Made by a program: the position numbers and the translations under genes. The notes beneath the pieces were generated by a model. The model searched no databases, was not told the DNA's origin, and was given only the letters and a program-made list of their open reading frames with translations. 33,801 nucleotides of DNA, from positions 254,345 through 288,145 of the forward strand of contig WELA01013495.1 in assembly GCA_009602735.1 (NCBI GenBank), written 5' to 3'. Of the stretch, positions 20,777-30,520 are shown piece after piece. The first letter of the stretch is position 1. Each line of letters opens with the position of its first letter. This DNA is from Mesotaenium endlicherianum. Its lineage: Eukaryota; Streptophyta; Zygnematophyceae; Zygnematales; Mesotaeniaceae.

Positions 20777-22651
20777 CCTCTGGAAAGAGAGCTGCGAAGG
20801 CTGCGAGAAGACGTAGCCGTGGAAGACCAGGCAACTGGTGCAACAAACCCTTTGGTGAGCGCTGCAGCAAGCAAACCACAGGAGGTTCCATTATCTGCAG
20901 AACGTGCCAGCCAGGTATTTGTGAGGATGCCGGAATGGGAAGACAATACCACTTCTGAGTTACGGAACATGGTTCCAGACCAGGTCTACGGAAGCCCATC
21001 CCCAGACGCGGTAACATCAAGATGTGAAGAAAGCCAGTGCAATATTGGCGAATGGGCCGAAGAATGCAGTCAGAATCCAGGAAATTCTGGAGGGTCTGGA
21101 AAGACCATTTGCCTGGAGGTAATTTTTGAAGAACGCAGGAAGGAGACGGTCGAGAGATTGCCCGCTACACCTGTTCTGATGAATCCAGAGCCAGAGGCCA
21201 AGGGGTAACCACAAGACACAGTTGGCAGCACAGCTGAGTCGATCACCAGGCAAATCATGGAGCAATTGCTGGAAGCAGACGCCCCTCGACTCAAGGAAGA
21301 GAAAGTGGCGAAAGCAGCTCTCGCTCTACAGTCAGCCATCATCAACATGGCGGGGCTCAACACAGGAGGGGATGAAGAATCGCCGCCTCCTAGAACAGAG
21401 AAGCCAGAGGAGGGAGAGGATGCAGAGATGCAAGGCCTCTCAGAGTTAGAGTTGCCATCACTCAACAATGAAGGGGACGCCAGGGAAGAAATTCCACGTT
21501 TTCCTACGCCAGAGTTGGATCTGTTTGACTTACAAGAGCTGAGGACAGATGACTGGGTAGTTGACCACCAGATGGGACCAAGCCCAGCAGATCTTTATGA
21601 AGAACTAAGGTCACCAACATCCAATATCCCTACTGCCAGTTTTTCAGTGGCAGAGCCTAAGTCAACAGTACGATCGCCGCAACGGCAGAAGGTGACTGCC
21701 TGCACTGCTAAAGTGGAGACAGCCCAAGGAAAGCCCGAGAGTCGTGCAAACAAACGAAGGAAGGTGGCCCGTGAGGGTAACGCATCTTTTAGGAGGATGC
21801 TAAAGCGATATTTGAAGCATAAGGGGAAGGCTCAGAGAGAGGGCGTTCCGCGAGGAACCACAGCCCCACCTCCTCCGCCTCTGCGGGATATTCTGCAGAG
21901 AGAGGGAGAGGACGGCTTGATTCGCAGGGCAATGGCATTGGGCATCAGTATGCCGCCAGGCATTAACACGCCCTTGCTGCAACTATCAGACCTTAGGATG
22001 CAGAGGCCAGAGGCACCTGCTCCCCCGACACCTGCAATCCCAGAATGGGAACTGATGGATCTGAGAAACACCATCAGCCGCTTAACCGCAACAGACGATG
22101 CTTTCCTCGCACAACTAGCGGCACCTCAAAGGCCGCAAACGTTGACGCAGGCATGGACGGTCACACCACCTGCAAGGGAGGAGTATGGCACGACCGTCGC
22201 CCGCATGGCTATTATTGAGCAAGAATGGGGCTGGATGATCAGCCCTAGGACAAATCCTGCAGGTTGGCAAATGGCAAATCAACCTCGACCACGTGAAGAA
22301 GGAGGAACAGGGACCAGTTGGACTGCAGTCGACGAGGAAATGTTCTTGAGGCAACCCATCCGGAGGCGCCTGACGTACACCTCACCGCAGGAGAGGCGAC
22401 GTGTCATTGGGAAAGGTAAAAAGCCTAGGAAACAGGCTGCAGAGCCAATGGCAACGGAGGAGCAAGCTGCAAAGCCCGCTATCCCACCTCCTAAGAATCA
22501 AGCAGAAAAACCTGAGGGACAGAATCAGGCAGAAAAGCCTGAGGGCCAAGATGAGGGCGGAAAGCCCCCACTTGCACCCAAGGAATAGCAACTACTGGAT
22601 GCCTTTGTTGGGGAGAAGCAACCTGAAACTGAGACTTTTGCCATTGGGAAA
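20777..22651 (+). pseudogene. Continuation of the outer polyprotein: methyltransferase tail and long linker before RT
   Basis: The frame picks up at CCT 20777 exactly where it left off at 11951 and runs to RT, broken by TAA 21206-21208 and TAG 22586-22588. It spans about 625 codons and I recognise no domain. It begins with a charged helical stretch (LERELRRLREDVAVED), contains acidic and Pro-rich parts, a basic cluster (RANKRRKVAREG, then KRYLKHKGK) that looks like a nuclear localisation or DNA-binding signal, a Pro run (TAPPPPPLRDIL), and a tail with two QAEKPEGQ repeats. It may serve as a flexible, nuclear-targeted extension of the methyltransferase or of RT. An independent, very divergent domain around residues in 21950-22400 (WELMDLRNTISRL, EEYGTTVARMAI) cannot be excluded. 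Confidence 0.7.
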
Positions 22652-23385
22652 ATGGTCTCAGCCCAGCAGAAAGCACAAGTAGAAAGGTTGCTGAAGAAAC
22701 ACCGCAAGGTGTTTGCTTTTACTAAAGAGAAGATTGGTAGAACCACTGCCAGTGTGTGTGAAATCACACTAACTACTGATAACCCAGTCAGTTTTGGGCC
22801 GCATAAGCTCAGTCAGACAGAGTGGGACTGTGTGGAGAAAACTTGCGAAGAGCTGCATAAGCTCCGCATGATTGAAAAATCTACCTCAGTGCATGGGGCT
22901 CCCACAGTAGTAGTCGCTAAAAAGGACGAGACCGGCTATTACACTGCCACTCGCATGTGTGGAGATTACAGGCGACTAAATTTCTACACGGAGCCAGACA
23001 GCTACGTGATGCCTACACCAGAGCGGATCTTTGCAATTGCCACCACCGGAAAGGTGTTCTGCATCATTGACCTGCGCCAAGGCTAAACCATACATTGACG
23101 ATGTGGTAGTATTCAGCAAGTCCATAGAGGAGCACCTCGAGCACTTGGAACAAGTGTTCCAACGCCTGGAGAAATTCCAAATGAAGCTGCATCCTGGGAA
23201 GTGCAGATTCTTTGAGGCACACGTGCCTTACCTAGGACATAAGATTGGGAACAATGCTATGTCGCCTCAAGCTGTGAAGACTGAGGCCCATACAAGATAC
23301 CTGCACCTGCGAATGTGTCCAAGCTGAAAGCTCTGTTAGGGCTAAGCGGATACTGTCGTAAGTTTGTGAAGGATTATAGCAGAAG
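22652..23385 (+). pseudogene. Reverse transcriptase of the outer element, internally deleted and frameshifted
   Basis: The first third is in the polyprotein frame: LLKKHRKVFAF, then HGAPTVVVAKKDE, MCGDYRRLN and CIIDLRQG, the usual start of a Ty3/gypsy RT. At about 23086 the frame ends and the next recognisable block, KPYIDDVVVFSKS with the catalytic Y-x-DD box, follows at once in another frame. In relatives some 80 residues separate these blocks, so about 250 bases have been lost. A second frame change near 23286-23293 leads into KALLGLSGYCRKFVKDYS, the RT-connection region. The nested non-autonomous element then interrupts the frame after 23385. Not functional. Confidence 0.82.
23381..23385. 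repeat. Target-site duplication AGAAG, left copy (nested element 2)
   Basis: AGAAG here and at 28065-28069 flanks the second nested element. Removing it with one copy joins the RT frame at 23385 to 28070 in frame. Confidence 0.94.
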
Positions 23386-24097
23386 TGTAAGGTTATGAAA
23401 GTGTAGTTTGTTTCTTTCTGGTATTTTATATGCATAGAGTGTGATTTTAGAAGAACTTTGGCCTTTATTTCAAGTCATTTGGACAAGTATTGAGATAGTT
23501 ATGAATTTTGGAAGTTTTTAGTGAGTTTTTAATGTCACAGATTCTATTTAGTGACAAGGACAGGTCCAGTGACGAAAATTTCGGTTGGAGTCCAGGAAGT
23601 AGGACATTGAAACATGAGGGTTCCAGAAAGTACGTACAATTACGTAGAGTGCCAAAGTGATCGTGGAATTTCTAGAAACTCCGTGAGGAGTTAGTGGATT
23701 GTGTAGTAGAATATTCTAGAGTGTGATTGTGTGCGTGTGAGTGTGCTAGCTTGTCCAACTAGGCAAGGTCAAGTACATGGAAGGAGCCATAGGAGAAGGT
23801 TCTGGAGGTACCTTGCTAGAGAGGACACTTAGAGTTAAAGGATAAATGGGAAGCACAAGGAAGTAGAGGGGGCTTAGTCTAGTCTAACCTTCTTATCTTG
23901 TACACGACTTTTCTTAATAAAGTGAGTTCTTTTCCACTCCTCTCTCATGTAGCCCTCTAACTCTTGCAAGGGTGGCATACCACCAGGCCACTCCACCTTG
24001 TGTATGCAACTAGGAAAGGTCCTCGTGCACGCTTCCACTCGCGGGTGAGGGTGCGTGAGTGTGTATGGGCGCACTCCCCGCACCCTTCCCCCTTTCA
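23386..24097 (+). repeat. 5' LTR of nested element 2
   Basis: Matches 27352-28064 over its whole length with under ten differences by eye. AATAAA at 23916-23921 (27883-27888 in the other copy) is a candidate polyadenylation signal. The minus-strand 74-codon frames that recur in both LTRs are not genes. Confidence 0.95.
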
Positions 24098-24099
24098 CA

Positions 24100-24111
24100 T
24101 GGTATCGGAGC
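24100..24111 (+). other. Primer-binding site of nested element 2 (Met-tRNA-like)
   Basis: TGGTATCGGAGC starts two bases after the 5' LTR. It has the same G at position 8 as the chromovirus site. Confidence 0.88.
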
Positions 24112-27100
24112 TACCTAGTTGCTTCATTTGGAGGAGGGAGCTTTGGTTGGTGATGCTTGTAGGAGTGTAGAGAGGGTAGAGAGGAGAAGCAAGGATGATT
24201 TATAAGTTGCTAAGGGCAGCCATGAAGACGTTGATGCAAGCTAGCATCTCACTCTCTTGAAGGAGGGAGGAGATGGAAGAGGGAGGTGCTCCAAGAAGTG
24301 TCAACTTGGATGCAACCAGATTGTTGTACGTCTTCTTTGTAGTATGAGAAGGTTGCCCAAGCATGGTAGTGATATAAGTAATATAGAGCAGCCTTTGCTT
24401 GAGTATGGAGACATACGAGCATGAAGAGAATCTGGAGTTCACACGGCTGGATTCTTCCTTGAAGATGCAAGCTCTTTAGTGTTAAGCTCTTTCTTTGACG
24501 AGGGGGCTTAGCATAGAGGTGATAGTGGCTAGAAAGGAGTGTGTGCCCATCTTTATTTCAAATCTTCAATGAAGGTGGAGCAGATTTTAAGGGTAGGCAA
24601 CCAGGGACTTAGCAAGCATGTGTACTTGCAAGTCTAGGAGCTTTGGCGGGCATAGCACTCGCAAGCTCAAGAGGAGCTCATGAGGAGCTCAAGAGAGGGT
24701 GCACCGGGGTGTTGCACCAAGTTGGCCAAGTATGTGGCCAGATTTGGGTTGCCTTGCATCACTCCTATGTAGCCACTGGTTATTTGAGGCCAGCCATGAT
24801 GGAGCTTGGTACCTTGTATGGAGATAGAAGAAGCCTCAAGTGAAGAGAAGCACCGTGGAGAAGGCTTGGAGCAAGAAGAAGAAGTATTCGAGATTTTTCT
24901 TCAAAGAGGAGAGATGGAGATGGAGCCTTTCAAGTTCAGATTTCTCTTTTCTTATGGAGGAGAGTACTACGGAGTATATGGAGTTGAGAACTATGATGAA
25001 GACAAGCCTATGGTGTGGAAGAAGAAGCAAGGTATGAAGTTGGTGCAAGAGGGCTAGTGCAAGAGATGTCTCCCACTTGAAGCGTGTGTGCCATTAGTTG
25101 TGTGATGGCATAGTTAAGGGGCAGATTTTGGTGCATCTATGGAAGCTCTTCATGTGAAAGTAGAGCACCAAGGCAAGCTGGGTTTAGTAGTAAGAAGTGT
25201 CATTGGGGTGACCAAGGCTAGAGTGCACTCAAGAAGCTAAGCATGTGGAAGGAGTTGCACAAAGAGAGTAGCCTATCCTCTAGTGCTTTAGTGCACGGGT
25301 CAAGTGAAGACCGAGGAGGAGTATGGTCAAGTGAGGATAGTGAAATAGGTGGAGGTAGATATGACCACAAGTAGCTATCTTCAGCCCGCTAGCAAAGAAG
25401 CGACGCGGGAAGGTGAAGGTGAAGGAGAAGCGCTTGTTTTGGTGACCTTGGCCCGGTCATCACACGGAGCAAGCGTGCCTCCTAACAACCTTGGCGAATG
25501 TACATCGCCGGTGGAGCAAGTAGAGGTGTATGATCCCCTTGCTCATATATAGAGCAGACCCCAACTGCTCAAGTGGAGGAGCTCCTAGAAAGTGAGCTCA
25601 AGAGAAGCCCGCTTGCAAGACGACGTGTGTGCGTGCACAAGATGAGGTGCAAGCACTAAGAGTATGTGCGTATGCCCAAGTTATGGAGCTCTTGGAGGCG
25701 TTCCAGATGTGTTTCTTGGAGCCTTGTGTGAAGGCTGACCTTCAAGAAGAGCCAGAGGTATGTGGGAGTGAGCATCTAGCCAAGGAGAAGACTATGATGG
25801 AGTTTGGTGCACCACGAGCGAGACTACGCGCTCATGCCTTGTGAAGATTACTATCGTCGCTTGATGGAGACTACGACTTTATGGATATGGACCTATGAGG
25901 AGGAGACCAAGTGTTATGGGGCTGATATGTCCTGCCTAAGATGGAGATATATGACAAAGACCTGGACATGAAGCTAGGAGAATCAGCGCCTATACAAGCA
26001 AGCACGAGAGAGGCGTAAAATCTGGACTTGGACACTCGAGTGGTAAGCGCCTTACCTTCATGATGAGGGGGGGGAGTGTTATAGTTGTTTATAGTGCTTG
26101 TAAGCAAGGTCAAACCAGTCCCATGAGTTCAGTTGTAACTAAGAGATGTGAAGTGGAAAGAAGTTTGAGAGCAAGAGCTTGGAAGATACTCAAATCTGTC
26201 TATGTTTGAGGGTTTTACGGGTAGGCGAGCGCGAGGTTTAAAGTTGGCAGATTTTGGCTACTTTTTGCCTACTTAGGAGAGAGTGGGTAATATTTTCACT
26301 AGAAGTCCTACATGATGTGAGAGGCCTAGTATGAGGCCTTCCTTGAGTCATAGTCAAGTTTCAGAATCAGGGGTTTAAGCATGTGCCATTTGTAGGCGCG
26401 GGAGCTTTATCCATGTTGCGCGCGTCTGCGTCCTACGAGCATGAGGCACAAAGTGACGATCTCATTTGAGTGTTAGACTTTGATTCAGACTCTGAAATTT
26501 TGTGGAGAGGTAGTCCTATGGGTTGAGATTCAGAAAAAGTAATTTTTTTTATAAAAATATTAATTTAAGTCCTGACAGTGCCACATGGCGGTCTGCTGGA
26601 CTGCCGTGCGAGCCACATGTGTGAGGCAAGGCGCAATCTGGTATCATGGTCTTAGGCTTGGAATCAGGAGAAACAAAGCATACCAGTGAGTTCAAAGGGG
26701 AGATATTATGTAGATTACACAACTTTCAGGCTAAAAATGTCAAAAAAAGTCAGGGGGGTGCCACTTGGCGTCTTGAGAGGTCACCACGAGTCACGCACAC
26801 GAGTGAGAGAGTGCAATACCTCTACAAGGAGTATGGCTTAGAGCTAGAGGTAGCTAAGGGTACCAGAAGGTTCAGGAACATAGTGGACTTAGGTTCATGA
26901 TGTAATCTGGTCAAAATTATAAGAGCACCACGAGTAAGCCACATGGCGCGACGAGGAGCTGCCACTTGTCCAAGAGGGCGAAAAATGAGTATTTTGGCGA
27001 TTTGGCGGACTATTATGCCTTGGATCCAGCTTTGAAGTATGTGGAGTTGATGGAGGGAGTATGTTACAGCCCTTATGAAGATATTGGCCTATTCCAAGAC

Positions 27101-27337
27101 GAAGGAGTTGAAGAGAAGATGCACTTGTGTAAGGAGACGCCATGTGTGGAGACAATGTATGCGATGGAGCTTTCACTAAGTGGAGCAAGTTTGGAGTAAT
27201 GAGTATCAACCTGGAGCCTGTTCAAGACCTGCAACTTGTATAATATATGTGAATATGTGTTTTTCTAGCGTATATGTGAGCTCGATTCCTCATATTACGT
27301 CACTTATGCTTAGTATGCGCCGAGGACGTCGCATCTT
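24112..27337 (+). other. Noncoding interior of nested element 2
   Basis: About 3.2 kb of purine-rich sequence (many GAAGA, GGAG and CAAG words) without a supported gene. Short frames exist on both strands but show no domain. The two blocks around 26585-26625 and 26755-26800 share GCCACNTGGCG-type words and may be an old duplication. Any function would be at the RNA level (packaging, dimerisation), which I cannot show. Confidence 0.75.
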
Positions 27338-27351
27338 GAGGAGGGGGATGA
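27338..27351 (+). other. Polypurine tract of nested element 2
   Basis: GAGGAGGGGGATGA directly precedes the 3' LTR, apart from one T a pure purine run as expected for the plus-strand primer. Confidence 0.85.
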
Positions 27352-28064
27352 TGTAAGGTTATGAAAGTGTAGTTTGTTTCTTTCTAGTATTTTATATGCA
27401 TAGAGTGTGATTTTAGAAGAACTTTGGCCTTTATTTCAAGTCATTTGGACAAGTATTGAGATAGTTATGAATTTTGGAAGTTTTTAGTGAGTTTTTAATG
27501 TCACAGATTCTATTTAGTGACAAGGACAGGTCCAGTGACGAAAATTTCGGTTGGAGTCCAGAAAGTAGGACATTGAAACATGAGGGTTCCAGAAAGTACG
27601 TACAATTACGTAGAGTGCCAAAGTGATCGTGGAATTTCTAGAAACTCCGTGAGGAGTTAGTGGATTGTGTAGTAGAACATTCTAGAGTGTGATTGTGTGC
27701 GTGTGAGTGTGCTAGCTTGTCCAACTAGGCAAGGTCAAGTACATGGAAGGAGCCATAGGAGAAGGTTCTGGAGGTACCTTGCTAGAGAGGACACTTAGAG
27801 TAAAAGGGATACATGGGAAGCACAAGGAAGTAGAGGGAGCTTAGTCTAGTCTAACCTTCGTATCTTGTACACGACTTTTCTTAATAAAGTGAGTTCTTTT
27901 CCACTCCTCTCTCATGTAGCCCTCTAACTCTTGCAAGGGTGGCATACCACCAGGCCACTCCACCTTGTGTATGCAACTAGGAAAGGTCCTCGTGCACGCT
28001 TCCACTCGCGGGTGAGGGTGCGTGAGTGTGTATGGGCGCACTCCCCGCACCCTTCCCCCTTTCA
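27352..28064 (+). repeat. 3' LTR of nested element 2
   Basis: 713 bp partner of 23386-24097, ending CCCTTTCA just before the AGAAG target duplication. Confidence 0.95.
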
Positions 28065-28069
28065 AGAAG
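28065..28069. repeat. Target-site duplication AGAAG, right copy (nested element 2)
   Basis: Perfect copy of 23381-23385. The outer RT/RNase H frame resumes at 28070. Confidence 0.94.
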
Positions 28070-28562
28070 TGCTAAATCCCTAACGGAACTCCTGAAAAAG
28101 GATGTGCCTTTTGTGTGGACAGAAGCTCAGGAGAAAGCTATGAACGAGCTTAAGGAGCGGCTAGTAACAGCCCCAGTCTTGCGAACGCCTGACTACTCCA
28201 AGCTGTTCAGTCTGCACACTGACTGGGGTCGTGTGGGAATTGGCGCAGTACTCACTCAGGCCGCAAGCCCTAGAGAGGAGGATGTCATTGCCTATGCCTC
28301 ACGCTCTAACAATCGAGCGGAGAGCAACTACTTGTCCTACAAAGGAGAGCTGCTGGCAGTGGTTTGGGCTGTCACGCACTTCAGAGAATATCTGTGGGAA
28401 GACCCTTCACGCTGATCACGAATCACTCCCCATTACTATGGCTGATAAATAATGGAGGCCTCACTGGTAAGTTGGCTCGCTGGGCTCTTAAGCTGCAAGA
28501 GTACCAAATGACGGCGGTACACAGAGCAGGAGTGCTCAACAACGACGCCGATGGACTCAGCA
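28070..28562 (+). pseudogene. RNase H region of the outer element, frameshifted
   Basis: Continues the RT-connection frame: KSLTELLKKDVPFVWTEAQ, then LHTDWGRVGIGAVLTQ (catalytic Asp), YASRSNNRAESNYL, YKGELLAVVWA (catalytic Glu). A one-base loss in a G run near 28396 (CTGTGGGAAG where one more G restores YLWGRPFTLI) shifts the frame; the next frame gives LITNHSPLLWL, where the usual D of TDH is N, and AVHRAGVLNNDADGLSR, the typical end of this domain. A one-base gain near 28562 shifts the frame again. RNase H degrades the RNA strand of the RNA-DNA hybrid; here it is inactive. Confidence 0.82.
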
Positions 28563-29570
28563 GGGAACCCAGACCCATCTTCCGACGACAAAACAGGAGC
28601 TCGAGAGGACGAAGATCCGAGCAGCCCAGCAGAGTTGGTGGCCTGCCTAGCCGAAATGGCTGGAATGGTAGCATCAGGTGAAGCTGAGCCTCTACTTCTG
28701 ATCAGTCCAGAGATCTGGAAAGATCAAGCTACTATGCACTGGCTGAAGATGGGAATTCACTTGGAAGCACTATCAGTGAAGGAGAAGGACCAGGTGAGCC
28801 ATCAAGCTAAAAGGTTTTGCTGGAAATGCAACAACCTCTTCAAAATTGAAGGTACCGGTCAGGAGAAGTTAGTGCCAGAACCCATCAGGAGACGAGCTCT
28901 TGTGCAGGAAATGCACGAGAACACTGGACACTATGGTGTCAAGACGACGTATAGTCTTTTGGAACTGTCTTACTGGTGGAGGGGCATGAAGCAGCAGTGT
29001 GAAGATGTGATCAAGGCTTGCCAAAGCTGCAATCGCGTCAAGGCAGGTTTTACCCAGCAACATCCACACTTGCAACCTTTGCCGATCATGGGCCTAGGCT
29101 AGCGCTGGAGCTGCGATCTCGCAGGTGAGCTACCGCTGTCTAAGCGAGGTAACAAGTATATCATGGTCATGATTGAGCATTTCTTTAAGTGGATAGAGGT
29201 CGTGCCTCTGACTGCTAAGGAGAGTCTAGGGACCGCGGCAACGCTCCTCAATGGTGTGATTGTGCGTCATGGAGCTCCAGCAGAAGTGCTGACAGACCAA
29301 GGGTCTGAGTTCCAAGGGTCCTTTCAGAAACTCTTGGATAGATGCTTCATTGATCATCGCACTACGTCTAGAGATCATCCGCAAGCAGATGGTCTGGCAG
29401 AAAGGATGGTGCAAACCATTAAGTCTGCTTTACGCAAGTTTTGCCTTGAGCATGACAAGCGTGACTGGGATCTGGCCCTGCCATGGCTGGTTATGGGTTA
29501 CAGATTTAGCAAGCAGGCTGCCTTGGCGAATTACTCGCCATATCAGATACTGTTTGGCTGAAGTCCAGTA
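28563..29570 (+). pseudogene. DDE integrase of the outer element, two in-frame stops
   Basis: After an acidic spacer comes the zinc-binding region (HENTGHYGVKTTYSLL with its two His at 28914 and nearby, CQSC at 29019-29030). The catalytic core has Asp at 29115-29117 (WSCDLAGEL), Asp at 29295-29297 (VLTDQGSEF) and Glu at 29400-29402 (QADGLAERM). TAG 29100-29102 lies just before the first Asp and TGA 29559-29561 interrupts ILFG-SPVVP, where relatives usually have an Arg (CGA). The order and spacing are those of Ty3/gypsy integrases, which insert the cDNA and duplicate 4-6 bases. This agrees with the short CTAG duplication at the element ends and argues against a tyrosine recombinase. Confidence 0.86.
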
Positions 29571-30179
29571 GTGCCCAGCAGCATCAAGCAGGAGATTGAA
29601 CAAGTGAAAGACCTGGACAGCCTTGAGGAACTGCTAAAGGTGATGGTACGCCGTAAGGCGTTATTTGAGCGCATGATGCCGGCTGCACTGGACAATCTGA
29701 AAATTGCACAGAAAAGAGATACACAGCGTCACGCCAGAACGCGAGACAGGAGTTACCACCTACAGATGACACAGATTCAAGAAGGAGACTTTGTCTACCG
29801 CAAGCGCCAGACCAAGACCACCATCGACACCAGCTCAGGTGCAGTAATCTTACGCGTGAAACATGCGTTTGACAATGGTGTGTTAGAATTGGAAGGTTCT
29901 GATGGTAAAACCATGAGAGACCACGTGCAGAATTGTTTGCTATGCCATTTGTCAAATATTGATCCTACGGTCAGGGTTGTGCCCGAGGGATTGGTGCCAG
30001 CCACGCCTTGTGCCAGTTGCAAAGTGCTGGATGATCAGGAAGCAATGGTAACTTGCGATAAGTGTGGTGCCCGTTGGCACACTTTCTGCATTGGCGAGGA
30101 AGTGATTATGGCAGGACAATGGGAATGCCCTGACTGCCCTAAACCCCTAGCCACGGGGCTGGAAAATAATAGCTTTTAG
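29571..30179 (+). pseudogene. Integrase C-terminal region with a PHD finger
   Basis: The frame continues from the integrase and ends at TAG 30177-30179. The first 120 residues form the integrase C-terminal part (ARTRDRSYHLQMTQIQEGDFVYRKR is split here by a basic linker; the GDFVYRK block resembles the SH3-like GD-V module). At 30009-30137 a C4HC3 pattern follows: CASC, CDKC, HTFC and CPDC with a Trp two residues before the last pair, the signature of a PHD finger, which binds histone H3 tails. Many gypsy integrases carry a chromodomain in this place, so the PHD finger may direct integration to chromatin with a particular mark. This segment itself is undamaged. The alternative RING fold is less likely because of the W-E-C-P-x-C ending. 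Confidence 0.84.
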
Positions 30180-30204
30180 CAGAAAAGGCAGGGACGCCTC
30201 AGCT

Positions 30205-30216
30205 GAAAGGGAGGAG
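30205..30216 (+). other. Polypurine tract of the outer element
   Basis: GAAAGGGAGGAG lies 26 bp after the pol stop and directly before TGTAAGAGG, the start of repeat B1. A purine tract abutting TG is where a 3' LTR should begin, so by this criterion the LTR starts with B, not with A. Confidence 0.75.
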
Positions 30217-30518
30217 TGTAAGAGGAATTAAGGCAAGGCAAGTATTTTTAAATTTTCTGCTAAGGCTTAAGATAAGCAGATAGTGAGGGCTGAGTAAAGT
30301 AAACAAAGCCCTGAGAGTTGGTCATGGTTGCATGGTGCAAGTTCAGGAGCCCAGGGATGGGTTAACCCTGGTAAGGCTTGTCATCGACACACGTGCAAAG
30401 ATCGATCGACCATGTTTGCCCGCACGAGAGGAGGGCCACCGACACATCGACCAGGTCGAAGGCACACGTGCTGAAAGGCCACGCACGTGCCGAGGGACTG
30501 ACACTGTTAGGCACGACA
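30217..30518 (+). repeat. Repeat B1 of the outer element right end
   Basis: This 302 bp segment (TGTAAGAGG to GCACGACA) matches 31760-32061 with only about two differences by eye and no gap. It is joined to A2 by GC, making the palindrome GACAGCTGTC at 30515-30524. Confidence 0.92.
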
Positions 30519-30520
30519 GC

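Larger units (their letters stand above)
23386..28064 (+). mobile_element. Nested non-autonomous LTR retrotransposon, 4,679 bp
   Basis: LTRs of 712 and 713 bp start TGTAAGG and end CTTTCA, with a primer-binding site after the left one, a purine tract before the right one and a 5 bp target duplication. The 3.2 kb interior has no open frame over about 105 codons and no recognisable Gag, protease, RT or integrase remains. LTR differences are about 1% by eye, so it moved recently and must have been helped by another element's proteins. It fits the class of large non-autonomous derivatives (LARD type). The autonomous partner is not in this window; its LTRs differ from those of the chromovirus and of the outer element. 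Confidence 0.92.

Noticed and set aside
8598-30179. C-to-T mutation process (RIP-like) as the cause of the stops in the outer element
   Set aside because: Every stop can be written as C-to-T from CAA, CAG or CGA, so this is not informative without an alignment; at 29100 a Tyr codon is an equally good ancestor.
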